From positions 310,001 through 374,000 of the forward strand of contig NZ_RIBS01000005.1 of assembly GCF_003719825.1 (NCBI RefSeq): DNA of 64,000 bases. Direction: 5' to 3'. A model generated the notes under the pieces. It did not search any database. It was not told where the DNA came from and worked only from the letters and a program-made list of their open reading frames with translations. Below, in pieces: positions 35,923-47,900 of this stretch. Origin of the DNA: Montanilutibacter psychrotolerans (GTDB taxonomy: Bacteria > Pseudomonadota > Gammaproteobacteria > Xanthomonadales > Xanthomonadaceae). The position numbers and the translations under genes were made by a program. Positions within the stretch are counted from its first letter, which is position 1. Each line of letters begins with the position of its first letter.

Positions 35923-38900
35923 TCAACCAGACCTCTGTGCTGGGCAACGATCGATTCGATGTCGTCGGCATCGAATTGCGAAAGTTGGCAGTCGACGATG
36001 GCTTCGGAGAATTCCGAGAGACGAGGATTCGAGAAGACCGTCACCAGGGAAATTTCTATGTCCCACTCGCTGCGGACTCTCGAAATCAAGCGGGTCGCCA
36101 GCAACGAGTGCCCGCCCAGTTCGAAGAAGTGTTCCTGGCGGCCGATGCGTTCGATGCCGAGCAGCTCGCTCCAGATTTGCGCCAGCGCGGTTTCGGTCTC
36201 TCCCTCCGGCGCTTCATAGGCGTTCTGGATCAGGCCGGCCGTCATGGGCAGCGGCAAGGCCTTGCGATCGATCTTGCCGTTGGGCGTCACCGGCAAGGTA
36301 TGCAACACCACCCACGCGGCCGGCACCATGTAGTCCGGCAACGCTTGGGCGAGCGCGCGGCGCAAGGCCTGCGCGTCGAGTTCCGCGTCTGCGGCGTCTG
36401 CGACATAGGCGACCAGCTGCTTGTCGCCCGAAGCGTCTTCCCGTGCCAGCACCAAGGCTTCGCGGACGCCGGGTTGAGCGAGGAGCTTGGCCTCGATCTC
36501 GCCCAACTCGATGCGGTAGCCGCGGACCTTGATCTGGTGGTCGTTGCGACCGAGGAAGTCGATCGTGCCGTCGGGACGCCAACGGGCCAGATCGCCGGTG
36601 CGGTACATGCGCTCGTCGGAATTTTCGACGAATGGATCGGAGACGAATCGCTCCTCGGTGATCTCGGGTTTGTTGAGGTAGCCACGGGCGACCTGCACGC
36701 CGGCGATGTGCAACTCGCCGGCCACGCCGATTGGCGCAGGCCGACCGTGGGCGTCGAGGATGTAGAGCCGGCCGTTGGCGATCGGCTTGCCGATCGGCGG
36801 CGCGGTGGTCGCGGCCGCGTCGCAGTCGTGCATGCTGGCGCATACCGTGGCTTCGGTCGGGCCATAGGCATTGATCAGTCGCCGGCCCGGAGCCCACCGC
36901 TGCACCTGCGCAGCGCTGGTCGCCTCGCCCGCCAGAATCAGCGTATGCAACTGCGGTAGCGCGGCATCGGCGGGCAAGCTCACCATCAACGCCGGCGGCA
37001 GCGTGGCATGGGTGATGCGGTTTGCATCTAGCCACTCCACGAGTTCGACTCCGGCCAGCACGCCGGGCGGCGGCAGATGCAGGCTGGCGCCGGACAACAG
37101 CGCCATCACCACCTCCGAGACGCACGCGTCGAAGCTGAAGGAGGCGAACTGCACCACGCGGCTGTCGCGTTCGACGCCAAAGCCGGCGATCTGCGCCTGC
37201 GCCAGGTTGCACAGGCCGCGATGCGTGGCCATGACGCCCTTGGGTACACCGGTCGAACCCGAGGTGTAGATGACGTAGGCCAGATGCGATGGATTCAGGC
37301 CCAGCGTTCCCGGTTCGAGGTTGTCGTGCGGAAGCTGTTGCCACTGCGCGGCCTCGGTCATGTCCACCACCGGCGTGCGCCAGAGGATGGGACTGGCCGG
37401 CAGTTGATCCTGCAGCGCGGCCGTGGTCACCAGGACTCGCGGCCGACTGTCACGCAACATGTAGTCCAACCGTGCCTGCGGGTACGACGGATCCAGCGGC
37501 ACGTAGGCACCGCCTGCCTTGAACACCGCCAGCATCGCGACCACCATCTCCACGCTGCGCTGCAGGCAGATCGCCACCTTGTCGTCCGGCTTCACGCCAA
37601 GCACGTGCAGATGGCGCGCCAAGCGGTTGGCGCGCTCGTTGAGTTCCTGGTAACTCAGCCGCTCATCGCCCTGCTCCAGCGCGATGGCCTGCGGCGTGGC
37701 CTGCGCCTGTCGCTCGAACAGCTCGTGGATGCAGTCGTCCGGATGCGGCCAGTTCTGTTGCGTGTCGTTCCACGCCACCAACACTTGATGACGCTCGGCC
37801 TGGCCCAGCACTTCGATCTGCCAGGACGGCGTCTGCGGCGCGTGCTCCAGTGCCTCGACCAGGCATTCGAGCGCGCGGTGCATATACGTGCACATCCGAT
37901 GCGGGTCGATCGGGCGCTCGATCAGCGCCTTCAACTCGAAGTCTTCGCCGAGGTCGTCCACCGCCAGGATGAACGGCACGTGGTTCGTGCGCTCGACAGC
38001 CGACAGCACTTCCACGCCCTGCGCCCAGGCCGGTGTGTCGGCTTCGTCGCCGGCTTCGATGCTGTGACGATAGTTCATCACCGCCGAGAACAAGGGCGTG
38101 CTCGCCGGCAAGTCGCTGCAGCGCTGGGCCAGGGCCAGGGAGGCGTGCTCATGGCCGAGCAGGCCCGACAGCGTGGCGTGAGTTTGGCGGATGCCGTCCT
38201 GCACGCCGATCTCGCCCAGTCGTACGCGCATCGGCAAGGTGTTGATGAACAAGCCCATCGCGCGTTCTGCGCCCGCACCGCCCTGGAGTCGGCCGAACAG
38301 CACCGTGCCTAGCACCACGTCGTCGCGCCCGGTGGTCTTGGCCAACACCTGTGCCCAAGCCCAATGGAACAGGCTCGCCGTGCTCACGCCCAAGGTGCGG
38401 GCCTGATGGCGCAAACGTTGCGACAACGCACGCGGGAGTGGCAGCTGCGCTTCCTGTACGTTCTCGCCCTCGCCCTGCACCTTCAGCATGCCGAACGGCG
38501 CCGTCGGCTCGTCCACATCGCCGAGCATCTGGCTGAAGAAGGCTTCGTGCTCCTGCGCGCTCACACCTAGCCGCGCCTGCGCCACGAAGTTGCGGAACGG
38601 CACCGGCTCCGGCAGTTCCTGCGCCCGGTCGGTCACGATCAGGCCGATCTCGTGCAACAGCACGTCCAGCGCGGTGTGATCCAGCACCAGGTGGTGATGC
38701 ACCAGTTGCAGCAGCCAGCGCTCGCCGCGTTCGTCAAACGCGACGTGGCCGCGCATCAACGGCGCTTGGTGCACGTCCATCCGGGTGTGCAGCGGATCGG
38801 CCAACTCAGCCAATCGGGTCGCCACATCGCCTTCAGGCAGGTTCGGCGTTCCCACTTCGAATCGGGCCTCGCGCCACACTACCTGTACCGGTTCGGTCAA

Positions 38901-41900
38901 GCCCTCCCACAGCACAGCGGTACGCAAGACGTCATGGCGGTCGATGACCTGCTGCAGCGCACGCATGAAGCCGTCCAGGCGTGCGCGCGAGTCGAACGAC
39001 AAGGTGGTCGACAACAGATACGCGTCGCCCTGCGCTTGCATCAGGTGATGGAACAGGATGCCTTCCTGCAACGGAGCCAGCGGATAGATGTCCTGCACGT
39101 TGGCCGCGCCGCCGGGCACGGCGTCGACGATGCGCGCGACCTGCGCCGGATCGAGATCGACCAGCGTCAGCATCTGCGGGGTGATCGCTTCGCAACCCGA
39201 CGGGATGCCATTGGCGGGCACCGTCACGTCGCCAGAGCCGGTGCGTCTTGCGTTCTCCACCGCTACCGCCAGTCCGGCCAGCGTCGGCTGAGCGAACAAG
39301 GCTCGGATATCGACATGCAGCTGTTCGCGCCGCAGGCTGCCCATCAAGCGCACAGCCAGCAACGAATGACCGCCGAGCTCGAAGAAGTTGTCGTGCCGCC
39401 CCACCTGCTCGACGCCCAGCAGCTCGCTCCAGATCGCGGCCAGCATGGTCTCGACCGCGCCCTGCGGAGCTTCGAAGTCGCGCTGTGCGAACGCCACATC
39501 TCCTGGAGCCGGCAACGCGCGGCGGTCGATCTTGCCGTTGCCGGTCAGTGGCAGCGCCTCCAGCACCATGTAGGCCGCCGGCACCATGTAGTCCGGCAAG
39601 GTCTGCGCCAAGGCTTCGCGCAGGCCATGTGCATTGGGTGCGGCGCCATCGGCAGCGGCAACCAGGTATGCGACCAGCCGCTTGTCGCCCGGCTCGTCCT
39701 CGCGCGCCAGCACGGCCGCTTCGCGCACGCCGGGTTGGCGCAGGAGCTCGGCTTCGATCTCGCCCAACTCGATGCGGAAGCCGCGGATCTTCACTTGATG
39801 GTCGATGCGGCCGAGGAACTCCAGATCGCCCTCGCCCAGGTAGCGCACCAGATCGCCGGTCTTGTACAGCCGGCCCGGGCCGAACGGATTGGCGATGAAG
39901 CGTTCCTCGGTCAGCTCCGGTCGGTTCAAGTAGCCGCGAGCGACACCGGCGCCACCGATGTAGAGCTCGCCCACGCTACCGATCGGCTGCAGCTGCTGGT
40001 TCGCACCGAGCACGTACAACCGGGTGTTGCCGATCGGGCGCCCGATCGGCGTGGCTGCCGAGCCGGCCAGCTGCGCCAGCTCTTCTTGCGTTGCCAGCGT
40101 CCACACGCTGCAGCCGACCACGGTTTCGGTCGGGCCGTACTCGTTGATGAAGCTCGCCTGCGGCAGCAGTTCGCCCTTCCAGCGTCGCAACGTTGCCGAC
40201 GGCAGTTGCTCGCCACCGACCACGATGCAGTGCGGTGCTTGGCCCGAAGCGACGTCGCGCTCCAGGTACGACAAGGCCTCCAGATGCGCCGGCGTGATCT
40301 TGAACAGCCAGCCCTCGCCCGGCGCGAACAGCCGCTCCGACAACCGCGCCAGCGTCTGCGTATGCGTCTCGTCGGGCAGCAACCACACCGGCTTGCCCGC
40401 CAGCAGCGGTGGCAGCAGGGTCGTCAGGGTGGCGTCGAAGCACAGGGGCGAGCTCACCACCGAGCCGGCCAGGCCCGGCAGATACGACGCCACCGCGTGC
40501 GCCACGTAGTTGCTCAGTCCGCCGTGCTCGACCATCACGCCCTTGGGCTGGCCGGTCGAACCGGAGGTGTACATCACGTAGGCCACATCGGACAGCGCCA
40601 CACTTGGTAGATCGCCTTGCGCGTAGTCCTCCAGCCAGTTGTCGTCGCTGGCCGCGCCGTCCATCAGCACCACGTCGACGCCCTGCAACGGCAGCTCGTC
40701 GATCGTCCCTGCTTCCAGCAGGGCCCAGCCGATCCCGGCGTCCTGCACCATGTAGCCCAGGCGCTCCTTCGGCAGCTTCGGCTCCAGCGGGACGTACGCA
40801 GCACCTGCCTTGAGCGCGCCCAGCACGGCGATCAGCAGCTCGGGCGAACGCGACAGGTAGATGCCCACGCGCGCGCCGAGCGTGACGCCCGCATCGAGCA
40901 GGTAGTGCGCCAGTCGATCGGCCTTGGCATTGAGCTGCGCGTAGGTCAGTGCTTGGTCTTCGAAGCGCAACGCCACGGCTTCGGGCGTGCGTGCCGCCTG
41001 TGCCTCGAACTGCGTGTGCACGCAGACTTGCGGATACGCGCGTTCGGTCGCGTTCCAGTCCACGCACAAGCGCGTTTGTTCGGTAGCGTCGAGCAGCGGC
41101 GACTCATCGACAAGTTGCTTCGGACGCTCGGTCATTTCATGCAACAAGCGCGCGAAGTGTCCCATCATCTGCGTCATCAACCAATCGTCGAAGAGCTCGG
41201 CGTTGTAGACCAGCCGCGCTTCGAAGCCGCCATCGTGCGGGTACACGCACAGGTGCAGATCGTACTTGCCGTGGCCCAGGTTGGTTTCCACCGGCCGGGC
41301 CACGATATCGCCGCTGCGCACGACTTGCCCTGCCTGCGCGTCGTACTCGAACACGACGTCGAACAGCGCCGAGCGGCTCGCTTCCTGCTCGAGATCGAGC
41401 TGATCCGTCAGCAGGTCGAACGGTATGTCGCCATGCTGCACGGCGCGCTTGAGCGTGCGCGACACGTCCGTCAACAACGTTTCGAAATCGCATTCCGCGG
41501 GCACGATGGTGCGCAGCGGCAGCAGGTTGGACAGCGAACCCACCACGCCGTCCAGTCCGGACGGATCTCGACCCGCAACGCTACTGCCGATGACGATTTC
41601 ATCGTGCCGCGTATAGCGCCTGAGCAAGGCCACGAAGCCGGCAAGCAACGTGTCCTCGATTGCCAGCGCACGGTCTTGCGCGAAGCCTTGCAGGCGCTCG
41701 CGCAGTCCGGCATCGATGGCGAAGCCGTGACGGCCGGCAATGAACCTTTGCAGCGCCGAGCGCGGCCGGTTCGACGGCAGTTCCAGTACTGCCAGGCGGC
41801 CACGCAACTGCTGCTTCCAGAACATCGACAAAGGCTCGAGCGTGTCGACCCCGAGCGTCGATTGCCAGCGCACATGGTCGCCGAAGCTCAGCGGAAGCAT

Positions 41901-44900
41901 CGGCAACGCCGGTGTCTGCCCTGCCACGAGCGCCGCATACGCGGTCACCAGTTCCTGCGCGAGCAACTGCAAGGAGCGGCGGTCGGCCACGATGCGATGG
42001 ACGACGATGCACAGCCACGCGCGGGCATCCGCGTCGCGCAGCAGCGTGGCGCGAATGAGCCGGTCCCGGTCGATCCGGAATGGCCGTTCCACCTCGGCCA
42101 AAGCGCACGCCAGCAGCGTTTGTCCGCCGTCAAGCTCGAACTGTGCCAGCGGCAGCGGCATGTGGGGATCCACGTTCTGCCAGACGGACGGGCCGTCATC
42201 GACGAAGCGCGTACGCAACGCATCATGGCGTTCGATCACGACGTTCAGCGCCGCTTCCAGATGCGCGAACGACACCGCGCCTTCGAACTCCAGCAACAAG
42301 GGAAGGTTGTGATACGTCGGCGCGGCATCGTCGACGCGTCCGGCTTCGGAAGCGTCGGCGGACCACAGCCGCTGCTGTTGCGGCGACAAACCGCGGCGCG
42401 CTCCGTTGTCTTGCACCGCCATGATCTCGTGCTTGATTCCGGGCAAGGCTTCCGGCATGCCCAACTCATCGATGCGTGTTTCTGGCGCGACCGCAACGGC
42501 ATCGAGCAACCGCGCGAAGCGTGCGGCCAGGCGCTCGATGGTTGAGGCTTCGAACAAGGCAGCGTCGTACTCGTAGGCCACGTCGATCGCGCCGTCGCGT
42601 TCGTTCACGTACAGCGTGAGATCGAACTTGACCGTGTGCTCGGTCAGCGGCAGTTCCTCCAGGCTCAGTTCGGGCAGGTGCACGACCGGATCGGGCACGC
42701 TCTGCATCTGCACCATGACCTGGAACACGGGCGGCACGCCGGGGAGACGCACCGGCTTGAGTTCTTCCAGGAGTTTGTCGAACGGCAGATCCTGATGCAG
42801 GTAGGCCTGGATCAGGGTGGCGCGCACCTGCTGCAGCAGCGATTCGAAGCTCTGGGCCGGGTCGAGCCGGGTGCGTATCGCCTGCGTGTCGAGGAACAAA
42901 CCGATCAGCGGCTCGACTTCGGCACGGCTGCGATTGGCCACCACGGTGCCGACGTTGAGATCGGACTGCCCGTTGTAGCGCGATAGCACGACGTTGAAGG
43001 CGGCCATCAGCACCATGAACAAGGTGCTGGAATGGCTCGCGGCCAGCTCGTTGAGGGCGACGGTCGTCGCTTGCGGTATCTGCGCGTGGACCATGCCGCC
43101 GACGAATCCCTTGGTCGGCGGACGCGGATGATCGGTCGGCAACGTCGACAGTTGCGGGCTGCCAGCGAGTTGGCCACGCCAGTACGCGAGCAGGTGCTCC
43201 TGCGTGGAGGCATCCAGACATTGCCGTTGCCACAAGGCGTAGTCCGCGTACTGCACCGGGAGCGGTGGCAAAGGGTCGCGCGAATGTGCCACGCCTTCGA
43301 TCGCATAGCCGCGGTAGAGCGCGCTGAGCTCGTCGGCCAGCACGCCGAGCGACCAGCCGTCGGAGACGATGTGGTGCAGCGTCAACAGCAGCACATGGTC
43401 CTGCTCGTCCAACCGCAGCAGGCGGCCACGGAACAGCGGACCGCGGTTGAGATCGAAGGGCTCGCGCGCCTCCAACCCGCTCCAGTATTCGATCGCGGCG
43501 TCACGGTCGTCGGCGTCGAGGTGCAGATCCTGGTATGTCAGTTCGAATGGCGCCGCGGCACTGATGCGCTGCACCGGCTGGTCGTCGACAAGCTCGAAGT
43601 GGGTGCGCAACGCCTCGTGACGCAGCACGATGCGATCCAGCGCCGCCTGCAACGCCGGCTGGTCCAGTCGGCCGCGTAGCCGCAGGCCAATGGGCATGTG
43701 ATAGGCGGCGCTCGCGTCCTCGCCGAACTGCGCGGCCAGCCACAAGCGTTGCTGCGCGAACGACAGGGGCATGTCGTCCGGACGCGCGACGGGCACGAGC
43801 GCGGGCAACGCTTCGGTTTGCGTCTGGCTCGCCACACTCGCGAAGTCGTGCAGCACCGGATGGGCAAACACGCTCGACAAGGCCAGGTTCAGCCCCAGGG
43901 TCTGGCGCACGCGGGAGATCATCCGCACCACCAGCAACGATTGCCCGCCGAGCTCGAAGAAGCTGGCGTACCGCCCCACTCGCTCGACTTGCAGAATCTC
44001 GCTCCAGATTCCTGCCAGCGCGGTCTCCAGCGGACCTTGCGGCGCGACATAGTCGCGCTGCGTCGAGGCCGAGCCACCGGGAGCCGGCAACGCGCGGCGG
44101 TCGATCTTGCCGTTGCCGGTCAGTGGCAGTGCCTCCAGCACCATGTAGGCCGCCGGCACCATGTAGTCCGGCAAGGTCTGCGCCAAGGCTTCGCGCAGGG
44201 CATGTGCATTGGGTGAGGCGCCATCTGCCGCGGCAACCAGGTATGCGACCAGCCGCTTGTCGCCCGGCTCGTCCTCGCGTGCCAGCACGGCCGCTTCGCG
44301 CACGCCGGGTTGGCGCAGGAGCTCGGCTTCGATCTCGCCCAGCTCGATGCGGAAGCCGCGGATCTTCACTTGATGGTCGATGCGGCCGAGGAACTCCAGA
44401 TCGCCCTCGCCCAGGTAGCGCACCAGGTCGCCGGTCTTGTACAGCCGGCCCGGGCCGAACGGATTGGCGATGAAGCGCTCCTCGGTCAGCTCCGGTCGGT
44501 TCAAATAGCCGCGCGCGACACCCGCGCCACCGATGTAGAGCTCGCCCACGCTACCGATCGGCTGCAACTGCTGGTTCGCACCGAGCACGTACAACCGGGT
44601 GTTGCCGATCGGGCGCCCGATCGGCGTGGCTGCCGAGCCGGCCAGCTGCGCCGGCTCTTCTTGCGTTGCCAGCGTCCACACGCTGCAGCCAACCACCGTC
44701 TCGGTCGGGCCGTACTCGTTGACGAAGCTGGCTTGCGGCAGCAGTTCGCCCTTCCAGCGACGCAGCGTTGCCGACGGCAGTTGCTCACCGCCGACCACGA
44801 TGCAGTGCGGTGCGTCACCCGCAGCGACGTCGCGCTCCAGGTACGACAAGGCCTCCAGATGCGCCGGCGTGATCTTGAACAGCCAGCCCTCGCCGGGCGC

Positions 44901-47900
44901 GAACAAGCGCTCCGACAACCGCGCCAACGTCTGCGTATGCGTCTCGTCGGGCAGCAACCACACCGGCTTGCCCGCCAGCAGCGGTGGCAGCAGCGTCGTC
45001 AGGGTGGCGTCGAAGCACAGCGGCGAGCTCACCACCGAGCCGGCCAGGCCCGGCAGATACGACGCCACCGCATGCGCCAGATAGTTGCTCAGCCCGCCGT
45101 GCTCGACCATCACGCCCTTGGGCTGGCCGGTCGAACCGGAGGTGTACATCACGTAGGCCACATCGAACAGCGCCACACTTGGCAGATCACCTTGCGCGTA
45201 GTCCTCCAGCCAGTGGTCGTCGCTGGCCGCGCCGTCCATCAGCACCACGTCAACGCCCTGCAACGGCAGCTCGTCGATCGTCCCTGCTTCCAGCAGGGCC
45301 CAGCCGATCCCGGCGTCCTGCACCATGTAGCCCAGGCGCTCCTTCGGCAGCTTCGGCTCCAGCGGGACGTACGCAGCACCTGCCTTGAGCGCGCCCAGCA
45401 CGGCGATCAGCAGCTCGGGCGAACGCGACAGGTAGATGCCCACGCGCGCGCCGAGCGTGACGCCCGCATCGAGCAGGTAGTGCGCCAGTCGATCGGCCTT
45501 GGCATTGAGCTGCGCGTAGGTCAGTGCTTGGTCTTCGAAGCGCAACGCCACGGCTTTGGGCGTGCGTGCCGCCTGTGCCTCGAACTGCGTGTGCACGCAG
45601 ACTTGCGGATACGCGCGTTCGGTCGCGTTCCACTGCCCCAGCATTTGCTGACGCTCGCCTTCGCCGAGCACCTCGATCTGCCAGGAGGGCGTCTGCGGTG
45701 CGTGTTCCAGCGCCTCGACCAGGCGATCCAGCGCGTTGTGCATGTACGCGCACACTCGCTGCGGCTCGACCGGCTCCTCGATCTGCGCCCTGAGTTCGAA
45801 GTCCTCGCCCAGGTCGTCCACCGACAGCGTGAACGAGTAATTGGTGCGTTCGCGCACCGACAGCATCTCCACGCCGTGCGCCCAATCCGGCGTGGTGTCG
45901 CCGGCCGGCGTCGTGTGGCGATAGTTCAACAAGGCCGAGAACAACGGCGTGTTCGCCGCCAGCGCGCTGCAGCGTTGGGCGAGCGCCAGCGGCGCGTGCT
46001 CGTGGCCGACCAGGCCCGACAGCGTGGCGTGGGTCTGGCGGATGCCGTCCTGCACGCTGAGCTCGCCCAGGTGCACGCGCATCGGCAAGGAGTTCATGAA
46101 CAAGCCCGCTGCACGGTCAGCGCCCGCACCGCCTTGCAGGCGTCCGAACAGCACCGTGCCGAACACCACGTCCTCGCGACCGGTGGCCTTCGCCAGCACC
46201 TGTGCCCAGGCCCAATGGAACAGGCTGGCCGTGCTCACGCCCAAGGCCCGGGCCTGATGACGCAGGCGTTTCGACAAGGTGCGTGGCAGTGCCAGCTCGG
46301 CCTCGTGCACGTTCTCGCCGTCGCCATGCACTTCCAGCATTCCGAACGGTGCGGTCGGCTCGTCGACATCGCCCAGCATCTGGCGGAAGAAGGCTTCGTG
46401 CTCCTGCGCGCTCACACCCAACCGCGTCTGCGCCACGAAGTTGCGGAACGGCACCGGCTCCGCCAGATGGTCCGAACGGCCGGTGCGGATGAGGCCGATC
46501 TCCTCGTAGATCAACTCGACGGCCACATGGTCCATCGCGAGGTGATGCTGCAGAAGCAGCAACAGCCAGCGCTGGCTGCCTTGGTCGAACGCCGCGGTGC
46601 CTCGCATCAACGGCGCCTGGCGCACGTCCATTCGCGCGTAGCGCGGATCGGCCAGCTCGGCCAGCCGCGCGGCTGCGTCGCCGTCGGCCAGCTCAAGCGT
46701 GTCCACATCGAGCCGCGCCTGTCGCCATACGACCTGCACCGGTTCGGGCAAGCCTTCCCAGTGCACCGCAGTGCGCAGCACGTCGTGACGATCGACGACT
46801 TGCTGCAAGGCCTGCACGAACTCGTCCAGACCTGCGCGAGACTCGAACGACAGCAGGGTCGACAGCAGGTAGGGGTCGCCGCGGGTCTGCAAGAGATGGT
46901 GGAACAGGATGCCGTCCTGCAGCGGAGCGAGCGGATAGATGTCCTGCACGTTGGCCGCGCCGCCCGGAACGGCGGCCACGATGCGAGCGATTTGCGCCGG
47001 ATCCAGGCTCACCAGCGGCAGCATCTTCGGCGTGATCGCCTCGCAGCCCTGCGGGATCCCGTTGGCAGGCACGGTCACACCGCGCCAACCGGCACGCTGG
47101 GCTTCTTGAACGGCTTGCGCCAGCACGGCCAGTGTGGGCTTGGCGAACAGGGCGCGGATATCGGCGTGCAATCCTTCGCGCCGCAGACGCTCCATCAGTT
47201 GCACGGCCAGCAGCGAATGACCTCCGAGTTCGAAGAAGTTGTCGTTGCGCCCGACCTTCTCCACGCGCAGCAGTTCGCTCCAGATCTGCGCCAGTACCAT
47301 TTCCACTTCGCCTTGCGGCGCTTCATAAGCGCGCTGCGCGAATGCCTCCCCGTCGGGTGCTGGCAACGAACGGCGGTCGACTTTTCCGTTCGGCATCAGC
47401 GGGAGCGCGTCCAGCACCACGTACGCCGCCGGCACCATATGGTCCGGCAGCGTCTGTGCCAGGGCCTGACGCGAGGCCTGCGGATCGAGTTCGGCGTTCG
47501 GCTCCGCCACGAGATAGGCCACCAGCCGCTGCTCGCCCGGTGCGTCCGCGCGGGCCAGTACCACCGCCTCGCGGATGCCCGGCTGTCGACGGAGCTGCAC
47601 CTCGATTTCGCCCAGCTCGATGCGGAAGCCGCGGATCTTGACCTGCTCGTCGTTGCGGCCCAGGTACTCCAGCGTCCCGCCCGGCAGCCAGCGCCCCAGG
47701 TCGCCGGTCTTGTACATGCGCGCACCGGCCCGCATCGCGAACGGATCGGCAACGAAGCGCTCGCGCGTCAACTCCGGTCGGTTGAGATAGCCGCGCGCCA
47801 GGCCGGTGCCACCGAGGTGGATCTCGCCTGGAATTCCCATCGGCACCGGCTGGCCGCGGCGATCCAGCAGGTAGATCGCGATATCGGCCATCGGCTGTCC

